64,000 nt of DNA, taken from NCBI RefSeq assembly GCF_013402915.1, contig NC_050724.1, positions 1,054,001 through 1,118,000 on the forward strand, in the 5' to 3' direction. Position numbers and translations under genes: made by a program. The notes under the pieces are model-generated. The model worked only from the letters and a program-made list of their open reading frames with translations, made no database searches and was not told the origin of the DNA. The number at the start of each line of letters is the position of its first letter. The first letter of the stretch is position 1. Positions 18,907 through 27,920 of this stretch are shown here, piece after piece. This stretch comes from Zygotorulaspora mrakii (lineage: Eukaryota; Ascomycota; Saccharomycetes; Saccharomycetales; Saccharomycetaceae).

Positions 18907-20127
18907 ATGCCTATTGACAAGGACTTGAAGAATGCTTATGCAGCTCTATATGACGAGCATGATCCCTTGAAGGCATTGAAGAGGTACGATGTAATTCTCG
19001 AAGAGCATCCGGACTGTTTGCTTGCACTTGTTTATAAAGCTGCTTCACTTGAGAAACTATACTACGGCTTTTCAGATTGGCATAATGAACAGTCTTTGGA
19101 AAATGCCACCCAGCTTTTGAGCAAAGCTTTGGCCATTTCTGAAGAAAGGGGTGATCGCTCAAAAATTGGATTTGTTTATTTCCGGTACTTTGTTCACTAC
19201 TATAACAGAAAAGATTATGATGCTGCTAATCGGTATATGATACTGTCCCAGAAATTCGGCTATCTGGATGCAACGCTCCCAATGTGGCAGAGTCAATTGA
19301 ACAAGAAATTGGGGAAGTTGTTGCGCAAACAATCCAACTCAAAGCCAACAGCTCAAAAAGATGCACCAGCTAAATCTGATTCGTGCGGCAGCTTATCTAA
19401 TTGCAAAGATACGTCAATTGGAACAGCTGATGAAAAACCGCTTGAAAGGGACTCTAAAAAGCCTGAGCTTGAAGGCACACAGCCTGCCGCACAGGACCCT
19501 GAGAGGCTCAGGACAGATTGGTATCAAACCACAAACACTATTGTCCTTTCACTGTTTACAGTCAATCTACCTCAATCGAAAGAGGCGATGCATGTTTCAG
19601 TCTCGCCAGATGATAAAAAAAGTTTGGAAGTAGCGTACCAAGTTGCTAGTACAGGATCCGAATTTCAATATTCAATAGAACTAAGTCACGAAGTTGATCC
19701 TGAAGTTGTCAAAATCAACGTTTTCACAAAAAAAATTGAACTGACACTTAAAAAGATAGAAAAATTGCAGTGGAAAATTCTCGAATCATCTCCGCAAGCT
19801 ACTGAAGAAGATCTAGCTTCATCTAAAGACGTAATTTCGCAAAATCGTGCTGTGCAAAACGAGGGTGCTCTTGACTATCCCTCTTCATCGACAAAACATA
19901 TTGACTGGTCAAAGATAGATTTTGACGAAGAAGATGATGAGAATTCCGGGTCGGCAGATGCCTTTTTCCAGAAAATATATGCAGATGCAGATCCTGATAC
20001 TCGAAGAGCTATGATGAAATCTTTTGTAGAAAGTAATGGAACTGCACTAAATACCAATTGGAATGATGTATCTAAATCGTTTGTTGAACCATCGCCTCCG
20101 GAGGGGATGAACTTAAAACATTGGTAA
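18907..20127 (+). CDS. SGT1: Co-chaperone Sgt1
   Basis: A 406-residue Hsp90 co-chaperone that links Hsp90 to Skp1 and is needed for kinetochore (CBF3) and SCF ubiquitin ligase assembly. Three domains are visible. A TPR-like helical region occupies residues 1-145 (KNAYAALYDEHDPLKALKRY and repeats). The CS domain lies at about 197-290, beginning RTDWYQTTNTIVLSLF. The SGS domain lies at about 325-406, with HIDWSKIDFDEED and MMKSFVESNGTALNTNW. Length is close to S. cerevisiae Sgt1 (395). It is divergent from NOB1, as YOR056C-YOR057W are. Confidence 0.97.
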   Translation: MPIDKDLKNAYAALYDEHDPLKALKRYDVILEEHPDCLLALVYKAASLEKLYYGFSDWHNEQSLENATQLLSKALAISEERGDRSKIGFVYFRYFVHYYNRKDYDAANRYMILSQKFGYLDATLPMWQSQLNKKLGKLLRKQSNSKPTAQKDAPAKSDSCGSLSNCKDTSIGTADEKPLERDSKKPELEGTQPAAQDPERLRTDWYQTTNTIVLSLFTVNLPQSKEAMHVSVSPDDKKSLEVAYQVASTGSEFQYSIELSHEVDPEVVKINVFTKKIELTLKKIEKLQWKILESSPQATEEDLASSKDVISQNRAVQNEGALDYPSSSTKHIDWSKIDFDEEDDENSGSADAFFQKIYADADPDTRRAMMKSFVESNGTALNTNWNDVSKSFVEPSPPEGMNLKHW

Positions 20128-20227
20128 TATTACAAACTGTCTCTGTATATCCACTAAACAAAATATATCTTTAATGAAGCATGTCGTATGAAGTCCATGA
20201 AATGTGAGTGTCTTCTTAAAACATATG

Positions 20228-22984
20228 TCATGTATTAAAATTCTTGAGTTTTAGAATTTGTTCCTTCTTCCAAGTGTCATAGTATTTGTCATTTTCGTCA
20301 TCGACGAAGCTGGTGTCGTCGACGCCGCTGGTTAGTCCGCTTTCCTGAACATTAAGAGTACATTTGCCTTCAGGTGACATCGATAGCTTGTAAACGCTGT
20401 TGTTTGACTCTCTATAAGGGCTACTGAAGTGAAACGCGTCTTTCGTGGAAGCGTGTAAAAATTTTGGAGTGGAGTTGACAACATTTTCCTTTCCAGCAGG
20501 TTCATTGATTTGTTCATTGGATAACACCGTTCCTTGTTTCATAAGCTCTTCGAATTGATTTGCCTGGTAAGTTTTATTTTGATTAATTTTATTTGAAGAA
20601 ATTGGAAAGAGCCGAGTGGGTCGAACAATCTCATTTTTAGGAGCGCTATTCCTTGGTCGAAATACTGGAGAAGGTACCAGAGATAACGAATTCAAATTTT
20701 TCACTTTAGGTTCAGGAATTTTTGATTCTGATCTTCTGGCAATGTATGTTGGAGGTAATAACTTCGTGAATGGTTTCACTGGACTTGAAAATCTAACCTC
20801 CTGAGTGTATTTTATAGAGCTTGAGTCACTATCTGTAGAGCCTGTGGTATCTCTGTCAGATTTGTTTACAGAGTTAAGCCTTGTTGCTGGTGTTTGATTC
20901 AAGTCAATAGCACTAGTGTCTTCTCGATAACTGAAAGAAAAAGAAGCGTTGCGTCTGAGCCTCTTCTGTTCAGGCTGGTATCTCTTTGCTGCAGGTTTGC
21001 TGGCAGATGAAATTTGTGGTTTTCTAGCTCCTCGATTTACTCTACTTCTTGGGTATCTAGTAAGTAATTCTTCTTCTTGTTTTACTACCATTTCATTAAG
21101 ATTCTCTCCATCTATGTATAATGGCTTGCCCGACATTTCTTCAATTCTGGAAAGACCCAATTTCAGATCTTGAATTATTCTTGGAAAATGTCTTGTGATT
21201 CTTTTTCTCGTTTTTTCTTCTTGCAAGAGGATCTTGTGCGAGTTCCTCAAAAGAAGTCTAGATGAATCTTTGGAACTTTTTTCCAAAGAACCTTTGTCAG
21301 CCTGCAACTGTTTGAATTCTTCGATTAGTTTCAATACGGGCATATAGATAGCCAATTTTTCTTCCAGTCCTTTAATTTCATTCTCGCATAGGCCCAAAAG
21401 TCGTTCATCATCTTCCAAATTTATACTAGTAGATTTCATTGAGTCAAATTTACGAAGGAACTCCGTCCGTTCTTGAGCTTCAGATTGTAAAGTTTCCCAT
21501 AGTCCTTCGATCTTTCGCAACGCATCATTTATCAATGTTTTGATGACTTTTTTCTTCATATTTTCTAGTTTTTCCAATTCATTAGCAAATCTCATCAGCA
21601 CAACTGATGATAAAGTCGAATTTTCGGATAAGAAATTATTCACATAGTCATCCGGTACATTAAGTTTATACCAAAGTGATCGACATTTGCTCAGTAGTAT
21701 ATCTCTATTTTCGACCCTTTTTCCAAAAGCAACTTGATACTCTTTCAATGTACTTTCCAGTCTCTCAGTGATATTTTTATGCACAGGCAAAAAATCGTTT
21801 TTCCCTGAATGATTGTTAGTGGAGTACACCACTAACAGGTCCTTAATTTGGGGATCAACTTCATTCTCTGTATCCACGTGAAGCTTCTTGAATAGATCTG
21901 AAATGGTTCTGCTCATTGATGTTATTTTACCTAATCTGTTTTTGTATTCTACCTCATATAATTTGATCGAGTCTGCTATCAGTTCATTCATTTCTTTAGA
22001 TAAATCGTTGAAGTATCTGCCAGCAAGTAGTTCGTCCTTGTAATTCTTAATAAGCCTAGTGACCGCATCAATATCATTCTGAGAATCTCTCAAAATATTT
22101 TTCAAATGTACTGCAAGCTTCAAAGGTGGTAAAGATGTTAAGATTTTGGGATCACGCAGGTCTTTCAGACTTTCATTGACCGCATTGTACAAAAGCTGAA
22201 ATTGAATGGAGTGATTGAGAAATTCCAAAAGTTTTGGTATATATGCATTTAGCACAAATTTTTTCCCGGAGTGAAGTAATTTCTTTTTACTTAAAAGTGA
22301 CAGCGGTTTCTTGGGAGAGGTTACAAATGGTTTGTTTTTCGGTACTAATATAGCATTCCTTACATATAGATCAGATATTGAGTCTATTCCTGTACTATCA
22401 TCAATTATTTCCAATATTCGATTCAAAATATCTTGATCAAAATCATTGTGCTGAGCTAAAGTTTTCAATTCTGATTCTGCCTGATAAGAAAATTTGGTTA
22501 TCGAATCTGATAATGTATTGAAGATCATTTTTTCTTTACTTACGATCTCCGAATTAGAATAACCAATTTGTCTGAATACGATGTTTAAACTTTCCAAAAG
22601 TTTTTCCAACTGTCTAGCTATGAGGCCAAAGTTTTCTTTGTAGGTGTCATCTGCACTTATCCTCTCACTTATATTCTGGTTAACTTCATGTCGGGGATGC
22701 CGTATTGGTGATGCTAGAGTTTTTATATTGACGGGTGTCAATTTCATACAGTCCTTTGTGTAGCAAAATGTGTCTATTCGTTTATTCAATGACGGTGTGT
22801 TTAAAGATGCTGCTAGTATGTCAGCTGTCGTAGCAATACTCTTTGTAGTGGTTAGAGCGGTTGTTGTGGTTTCAGTCTTCATTCCACTACTGTTATAATC
22901 CGAGAGCTTCAATGTGTCAGACGCTAATGAACAGTTTGAAGTTGGTGAAGTACCAGAACTTGTACCAGTGCTTAGCTGCCTCAT
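20228..22984 (-). CDS. ASE1: Spindle midzone microtubule bundling protein Ase1
   Basis: A 918-residue member of the MAP65/PRC1/Ase1 family, which cross-links antiparallel microtubules and stabilises the anaphase midzone. The central region (about 110-640) is predominantly coiled-coil and helical, with the family's conserved basic microtubule-binding stretch near MRFANELEKLENMKKKVIKTL. The C-terminal third is Ser/Pro-rich and basic (multiple SPVK/SPVF-type sites), suited to Cdk regulation. It ends in a short charged tail with KKEQILKLKNF. Length compares with 885 in S. cerevisiae. A Mcm1-Fkh composite element upstream fits its known G2/M expression. Confidence 0.95.
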   Translation of the reverse strand: MRQLSTGTSSGTSPTSNCSLASDTLKLSDYNSSGMKTETTTTALTTTKSIATTADILAASLNTPSLNKRIDTFCYTKDCMKLTPVNIKTLASPIRHPRHEVNQNISERISADDTYKENFGLIARQLEKLLESLNIVFRQIGYSNSEIVSKEKMIFNTLSDSITKFSYQAESELKTLAQHNDFDQDILNRILEIIDDSTGIDSISDLYVRNAILVPKNKPFVTSPKKPLSLLSKKKLLHSGKKFVLNAYIPKLLEFLNHSIQFQLLYNAVNESLKDLRDPKILTSLPPLKLAVHLKNILRDSQNDIDAVTRLIKNYKDELLAGRYFNDLSKEMNELIADSIKLYEVEYKNRLGKITSMSRTISDLFKKLHVDTENEVDPQIKDLLVVYSTNNHSGKNDFLPVHKNITERLESTLKEYQVAFGKRVENRDILLSKCRSLWYKLNVPDDYVNNFLSENSTLSSVVLMRFANELEKLENMKKKVIKTLINDALRKIEGLWETLQSEAQERTEFLRKFDSMKSTSINLEDDERLLGLCENEIKGLEEKLAIYMPVLKLIEEFKQLQADKGSLEKSSKDSSRLLLRNSHKILLQEEKTRKRITRHFPRIIQDLKLGLSRIEEMSGKPLYIDGENLNEMVVKQEEELLTRYPRSRVNRGARKPQISSASKPAAKRYQPEQKRLRRNASFSFSYREDTSAIDLNQTPATRLNSVNKSDRDTTGSTDSDSSSIKYTQEVRFSSPVKPFTKLLPPTYIARRSESKIPEPKVKNLNSLSLVPSPVFRPRNSAPKNEIVRPTRLFPISSNKINQNKTYQANQFEELMKQGTVLSNEQINEPAGKENVVNSTPKFLHASTKDAFHFSSPYRESNNSVYKLSMSPEGKCTLNVQESGLTSGVDDTSFVDDENDKYYDTWKKEQILKLKNFNT

Positions 22985-23108
22985 TCACCTGGGATGATCT
23001 GGCTATAATCGATTCTATACAGGCTCACTACTAGTTTCAGAGATGCAATACTTTTGTTCATTTCCTATACTTTCTTGAATTAGCATTTTGTCTGCATTTG
23101 GCTTATGT

Positions 23109-23132
23109 TTGTTTACATTTATCCCAAATAGG
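23109..23132. promoter_or_regulatory. Mcm1-forkhead composite element upstream of ASE1
   Basis: TTGTTTAC at 23109-23116 (GTAAACAA on the minus strand, the Fkh consensus) lies five bases from TCCCAAATAGG at 23122-23132, a full match to the Mcm1 consensus DCCYWWWNNGG. Adjacent Mcm1 and Fkh sites define the CLB2-cluster control element of S. cerevisiae, to which ASE1 belongs. The element is 125-148 bp upstream of the ASE1 ATG. Confidence 0.75.
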
Positions 23133-23351
23133 AACATTGTGTAATTTGGTCATCTGACTGTATTTACTTTCGGTGAATTGTCATGTTGGCCACAAACTTA
23201 AGCGTAAGCGATGAAGCAAGAGAGTAAAATGAAGACATGTCACTAAAATTATGGAAAAAATACAGTGTGATTTGAATTATTTGATGAAATACACCTTCTA
23301 TTTTCTGCAGAAATCATTGACCCTTTCTCTCTGCATATATTAGGAAACTCA

Positions 23352-23440
23352 TCCTTGTTAGCTCAGTTGGTAGAGCGTTCGGCTTTTAAGCAAGAGCGAG
23401 GACAACCGAAATGTCAGGGGTTCGAGCCCCCTATGAGGAG
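23352..23440 (+). tRNA. tRNA-Lys (UUU) with a 16-nt intron
   Basis: A cloverleaf folds from TCCTTGT (acceptor 5' strand) to ATGAGGA plus discriminator G at 23440. Box A (TTAGCTCAGTTGGTAGAGC) and box B (GGTTCGAGCC) promoters are intact. The anticodon loop reads CTTTTAA after removal of an intron at 23389-23404, inserted one base 3' of the anticodon. Mature length is 73 nt plus CCA added later. Pol III terminator T-runs follow at 23446 and 23453. The corresponding S. cerevisiae tRNA-Lys(UUU) also carries an intron at this position. A 9 bp inverted repeat flanks the gene. Confidence 0.98.
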
Positions 23441-23603
23441 TTTCCTTTTACATTTTTTTTCCTTTTTGTTTAGGCACTTGAAGTGATGAGATGAGTTGAA
23501 GAAGCTGAGACACCGTAAGGTTTTTTTTGAGCTATCCGCTCAGCAAAATAGTCTGTAGCGTGTCTGTTGCTTCTTTGTGCACTTAGCTTTAGGATTGCTC
23601 ACC

Positions 23604-24044
23604 ATGACTTCGATGGATTACGACTCTGCAGAGCCTTTAACATCTACGGGAAGGCCACTGAGCTATGCGACAATAACTGTTCGTGTCATCAAATCATTCC
23701 CATACAGGAACGTGAAGAATATAATAATGAAAAACTATGATTTACAAAAGAAGAGTGCCAAGGATTTACTAAATGATTGTGTGCAGGTGATTCAAAATGA
23801 TGGCTCTTACAGACCATATCGCAACGTTGAATACGACTGCTTAAAGATCTATACACATGCGCATGGGTCAAAGACAGTTAATCTGGTTATAAATTTTGAA
23901 AAAGACAAGGAGCAAATTCTTGATATGCAGAATGAAGATAAAAAACTGTATCAATATGGGATTGAAAATGAAACTGAAATTTCGCTTTTCAAATACAATG
24001 ACTATTTGGAATTTAAGTCAAAACCGGAAGAAAAATGGCTATAG
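23604..24044 (+). CDS. AIM29: Conserved protein of unknown function, Aim29 family
   Basis: A 146-residue conserved fungal protein. It shows LSYATITVRVIKSFPYRNVK (residues 17-36), YRNVEYDCLKIYTHAHGSKT (about 76-95) and an acidic C-terminal part ending KPEEKWL, matching S. cerevisiae Aim29 (YKR074W, 155 residues). The fold resembles a small ubiquitin-like family (UPF0538), but no activity is established. The ATG at 23604 is used; the frame to the left starts only with GTG. Its stop lies four bases from that of LPL1, so the two transcripts must overlap at their 3' ends. Confidence 0.9.
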   Translation: MTSMDYDSAEPLTSTGRPLSYATITVRVIKSFPYRNVKNIIMKNYDLQKKSAKDLLNDCVQVIQNDGSYRPYRNVEYDCLKIYTHAHGSKTVNLVINFEKDKEQILDMQNEDKKLYQYGIENETEISLFKYNDYLEFKSKPEEKWL

Positions 24045-24047
24045 TGG

Positions 24048-25406
24048 CTAGTTACAAGTCTTTAATAGGTATTGTACCAATTGAGCCGCAAACTCAACGC
24101 ATGCAACACTTGTTGAAGCGGCATTTTCATCTAAGCCTCTTCTAGCGACAATGCCACCATGCGCATTTGTACTCTTTATATAGACCGGAATTTTAATCCA
24201 GCTTAGACTATTCAAATTTTTCAATATAGTAGCTCTTTTTTCATCGAATGGTAATCTCGGAAATTTCTTCTCCTTATGCCAGTTACTGGAATATTTATCT
24301 GTGAATTCTTTCCATGTCATATGCAGTTGTGCTTGTTCTTCACTCACACCATCGGTTTCTGGAATATTGACGCCATCATCGTCATCATCCTCCTCATTTA
24401 GTACAGAGCCATAAAAATCGGAAAAATACTCCTTCAAAGTGTCATCATATCCTAATTCTCTGTAATTGATAGAAGAAGTACTCCCGTCCGGTAAAGTAAC
24501 CCTGTATTTTTTTGTGACTACTGTACTATATATGCTTGCCAGAAAATTGAGACAAAACATTATTGGAAGAGCAAAACAAACAAATAGAGCAATTAATGGT
24601 ATGATCTTAATCCACCTGATATATTGCCTTGGTCTGTGGAATACCGGTCTTTTGATCGTTATATCCAACTCGTCGATATCAATAATTCGGGGAGGCGCCC
24701 TACTGTAGTTTGCTCCGGGAATCTTCTGTTCAAAAAAATACTTCACATTATTCTCTGTCGATATGAATGGGTCACAATCTGTAATATACGCTGTATAAAA
24801 GGCTACTGTTCTATCATTTTTCACATTTGCAAAGATTATTCTCCATTTGAATCTTGAGAGGTTTTCCAGATATTCGCCTTCCGATAATTTGACCAGGATG
24901 TCATTGAACTTATTGGTAATGAAAAGTTCCCTACCACTTTTGCCCAATATGTTTGATCCGACACCTCGTAGAATAGGCTGCAGCAAGCATTTAAATGTTG
25001 ATTTATTGGGGTTATAAAACTGCACACCCAAATGAGGGCTTGCAAAAGTAAGGAACAAGTGTGGTTCGATACCTTTGAAGATCTGTTCAAATTCCGTGAA
25101 CATCTTCCCAATAACGAACCTCGCAATAAGCCCACCCATGGAATATCCAACGATGCTGATCTTCGTTATTTGCCCCTCTTTGAACTCTTTGATATACTGG
25201 CATATCTCTATTAAAGTTCTGTACCCAACAATCTCAATTCCATCGAACGTCTTGAACAAGGCATTTTGCGTTGGTGCAAAGAATACGCAGTTTTTGTCTT
25301 GACCACAGACATTTTCAAATGCCTGGTTCAAGGACTTCATGTGCTTGTGATTACCCCATAATCCGTGGATTAAAACAAACAAGTGCTTTCCTGAACTCAT
25401 GATCAT
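24048..25406 (-). CDS. LPL1: Lipid droplet phospholipase Lpl1
   Basis: A 452-residue serine hydrolase of the alpha/beta fold (DUF676 family), which in S. cerevisiae acts on phospholipids at lipid droplets. The oxyanion region LFVLIHGLWGNHKHM (about residue 10) and the nucleophile elbow IVGYSMGGLIARF (GXSXG, about residue 88) are intact; TFASPHLGVQFYNP follows. A single hydrophobic segment at about residues 265-300 (IIPLIALFVCFALP) is the probable membrane anchor. NAHGGIVARRG near the C-terminus holds the likely catalytic His. ATGs at 25406 and 25400 are both plausible starts; the longer frame to 25433 begins with TTG. Confidence 0.94.
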   Translation of the reverse strand: MIMSSGKHLFVLIHGLWGNHKHMKSLNQAFENVCGQDKNCVFFAPTQNALFKTFDGIEIVGYRTLIEICQYIKEFKEGQITKISIVGYSMGGLIARFVIGKMFTEFEQIFKGIEPHLFLTFASPHLGVQFYNPNKSTFKCLLQPILRGVGSNILGKSGRELFITNKFNDILVKLSEGEYLENLSRFKWRIIFANVKNDRTVAFYTAYITDCDPFISTENNVKYFFEQKIPGANYSRAPPRIIDIDELDITIKRPVFHRPRQYIRWIKIIPLIALFVCFALPIMFCLNFLASIYSTVVTKKYRVTLPDGSTSSINYRELGYDDTLKEYFSDFYGSVLNEEDDDDDGVNIPETDGVSEEQAQLHMTWKEFTDKYSSNWHKEKKFPRLPFDEKRATILKNLNSLSWIKIPVYIKSTNAHGGIVARRGLDENAASTSVACVEFAAQLVQYLLKTCN

Positions 25407-25606
25407 CCAATAGCACTTCGTTTCTTTGCCCAAGAAAATCTTTGAACAGCGTGATGAAGCTATACAAGTAACGAACTGTTTCCTTTGTCACTACTCAGAT
25501 GATCTGTCCACCTTTGAATTTATTTCTATTTTAACATGATTTCCAACTATCAAGCAGCTGACGAATGGAAAATTCGGACATTTCGTTTGTCACGTGACAG
25601 GAGCAT

Positions 25607-26356
25607 CTATGATTTAGTGAAGAGCTTTAACAATGCTTCAACGGTGGACTGCAGCGATTCAAAAGGTACATCTAGTGCGTTCGTTCTGGGCAATTGCTGC
25701 AGTTCATTCCTGTGTGTGAACTCGGCGGCAGCGAAGGTCATCTGGTACAACTTCTGAAACCCTGACTGAGAATTTGGAATGCCACGAAGTCTCAGACCAC
25801 CAAGAATCAGTTTGGACAATGTTTCGTTAAATTGAAGTCTCTTCTCACTTATCTCCATGCTTTTTTTGATGCGCTTCGTGTGAATCAAGTGTTTTTCTTG
25901 AGATTGCCTCAAAATAGCATCGATATTATTGTCCTTTGTGCTAACGGCGGCTGTGGACTGCATCTTGGCTATTGCACCATCGAGAGCCTTTTTTACGGAA
26001 AGTTCGACTTCAAGACATTCAACTCTGCTTTCATGTCTGTATAGAATGACATACTTGCATGCTAAAGGTTCTGTAAGTTCAACAACGATGCCTCTTCTTA
26101 GCCGTTTTAGCTTTACTGAGAAATAGGACTTCGCGGTAGCGCTACATGTTAAACAAGTTGATATGGTGGAAGAATGCGAGATCCACACTGGCAGCTTTTT
26201 CATATCGATGTAGCATAGAAATGAGCCCTTAAAAGTCGTTATTTTCGTATTCTCTTGTGCAGTATCTACATCGCGCCAAATCTGGACGTCCCTAATTAAA
26301 GTGTCTGCATATTTTTCACCTAATTTGAAGTTTAACACACCAGCCTTCGCAAACAT
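25607..26356 (-). CDS. SLD7: DNA replication initiation factor Sld7
   Basis: A 249-residue protein close in length to S. cerevisiae Sld7 (257), the partner of Sld3 that helps load Cdc45 at origins. Recognition rests on the N-terminal half (LGEKYADTLIRDVQIWRD, then a beta-rich Sld3-binding region) and the C-terminal helical dimerisation region (ETLSKLILGGLRLRGI), plus position between LPL1 and CKA2 as in YOR059C-YOR060C-YOR061W. No catalytic motif is expected. Confidence comes mostly from synteny and length, since this family diverges fast. Confidence 0.88.
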   Translation of the reverse strand: MFAKAGVLNFKLGEKYADTLIRDVQIWRDVDTAQENTKITTFKGSFLCYIDMKKLPVWISHSSTISTCLTCSATAKSYFSVKLKRLRRGIVVELTEPLACKYVILYRHESRVECLEVELSVKKALDGAIAKMQSTAAVSTKDNNIDAILRQSQEKHLIHTKRIKKSMEISEKRLQFNETLSKLILGGLRLRGIPNSQSGFQKLYQMTFAAAEFTHRNELQQLPRTNALDVPFESLQSTVEALLKLFTKS

Positions 26357-26684
26357 AACATAATTACCGTAGAGCAGCTGGTTCCGGCTTAAATCAGTAG
26401 TCGATTGTTAGCAAAGAACGCGATAATTCTTTGTTTTGTGAGATTCCGTATGTGAGCCTTTTAATCAATTTACCCTCTTTAATGGAAAAACTTTTCAACA
26501 GGGAACAGGAAACAGAGATTTAATGGTTTAAAACAACAGTATCGGAATAGCAGTATCACATAGTGGATTGGTGAAGATAGGGGACATCAGGTTTAATTTG
26601 TGTGACGTTATACTCGATTTCTTCCATTTAGTCTCTTGAAGAGCAGTGTTTGTTGCCCTTTATTAGTTAATATTCCTATCGTAT

Positions 26685-26735
26685 ATGCCGCAAAGCTATG
26701 CCTCTACCTCCTTCTGCTTTAAATCAAAAATCTAG
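26685..26735 (+). other. Overlapping out-of-frame upstream ORF at CKA2
   Basis: An ATG 13 bases before the CKA2 ATG opens a 16-codon frame that ends with TAG at 26733-26735, inside the CKA2 coding region. If transcripts start upstream of it, scanning ribosomes must bypass it by leaky scanning to make CKA2. The S. cerevisiae state is not known to me. Confidence 0.55.
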
Positions 26736-27717
26736 TCGTGTTTATTCGGTTGCTAAAGTTTATAGAGACGCCTGTGAAAAGAGGCCTCAAGAGTACTGGG
26801 ATTATGAACAAGGAGTCACGATAGAATGGGGTAAAATATCTTATTATGAAATTATTAGCAAAATTGGGCGTGGTAAATATTCTGAAGTGTTCAGTGGGAA
26901 AAGTGTTTTGAATAACCAACCATGTGTTATCAAAGTATTAAAACCCGTCAAGATGAAGAAAATTTACCGTGAGTTGAAGATTCTGACAAATTTGACTGGT
27001 GGGCCAAACGTGATTGGCTTATTAGATATCGTGCAAGACCCTGGATCCAAGATACCTGCTTTAATTTTCGAAGAAGTGAAGAATGTTGAATTTAGAGCAT
27101 TATATCCAACTTTCAAGTCGAATGATATTCAATATTATTTTACACAATTGCTGATCGCCTTAGACTATTGCCATTCCATGGGTATTATGCATCGGGATGT
27201 AAAGCCGCAAAATGTCATGATAGATCCAAGTGAGAAAAAATTGAGGCTAATAGATTGGGGGTTAGCAGAATTCTATCATCCAGGGGTAGATTATAATGTT
27301 CGTGTAGCATCGCGTTATCATAAAGGACCAGAACTGTTGGTTAACTTAAACCAATACGATTATTCATTGGATCTATGGTCTGTAGGTTGTATGCTTGCCG
27401 CAATTATTTTCAAGAGGGAACCCTTTTTCAAAGGCTCGACAAATGCTGATCAACTAATTAAGATCGCAGCAGTACTTGGAACGAAGCCGCTTTTAGCATA
27501 TTTGGAGAAATACGGATTGAAATTACCGTCCGAATATGACAATTTAATGAGAGATTTCACCACAAAACCCTGGAGTACTTTCATTACAGACGAAACACCA
27601 TTGGCTGTTCCTGAAATAGTAGATCTGGTTGATAATTTATTAAGATATGATCATCAAGAAAGACTAACGGCAAAGGAAGCAATAGAGCATCCTTACTTCA
27701 AAACAAAGTTTGATTGA
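26698..27717 (+). CDS. CKA2: Casein kinase 2 alpha' catalytic subunit
   Basis: A 339-residue Ser/Thr kinase, identical in length to S. cerevisiae Cka2, acting with the beta subunits on acidic substrates in many processes. Kinase landmarks: [12 protein letters not shown] (glycine loop, about residue 57), [18 protein letters not shown] (catalytic Lys and the basic substrate-recognition cluster), [11 protein letters not shown] (catalytic loop), [12 protein letters not shown] (the DWG typical of CK2 in place of DFG) and [11 protein letters not shown]. Next to SLD7, as in YOR060C-YOR061W. Confidence 0.98.
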   Translation: MPLPPSALNQKSSRVYSVAKVYRDACEKRPQEYWDYEQGVTIEWGKISYYEIISKIGRGKYSEVFSGKSVLNNQPCVIKVLKPVKMKKIYRELKILTNLTGGPNVIGLLDIVQDPGSKIPALIFEEVKNVEFRALYPTFKSNDIQYYFTQLLIALDYCHSMGIMHRDVKPQNVMIDPSEKKLRLIDWGLAEFYHPGVDYNVRVASRYHKGPELLVNLNQYDYSLDLWSVGCMLAAIIFKREPFFKGSTNADQLIKIAAVLGTKPLLAYLEKYGLKLPSEYDNLMRDFTTKPWSTFITDETPLAVPEIVDLVDNLLRYDHQERLTAKEAIEHPYFKTKFD

Positions 27718-27920
27718 TCCTTGAGGTCTTTCAATACTGCAACATACAGGTATATCCCACTGCCTCTCCTTTTCCTCCACGCCGGTGGAAAAAAAACTTT
27801 GATATTTTCAAACGAAAAACAGAACTAAACAGAGCGATATTTAAGCAACATTTAAGATGTAAATAATAATTTCATATCATGACTTCATTAATAATAATAA
27901 TACATATGCGACTATTTTAG

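Noticed and set aside
23483..23508. GTGATGA and CTGA motifs near the tRNA, suggesting a C/D snoRNA
   Set aside because: The two boxes are only about 15 bases apart, far too close for a C/D snoRNA, and no terminal stem is present.
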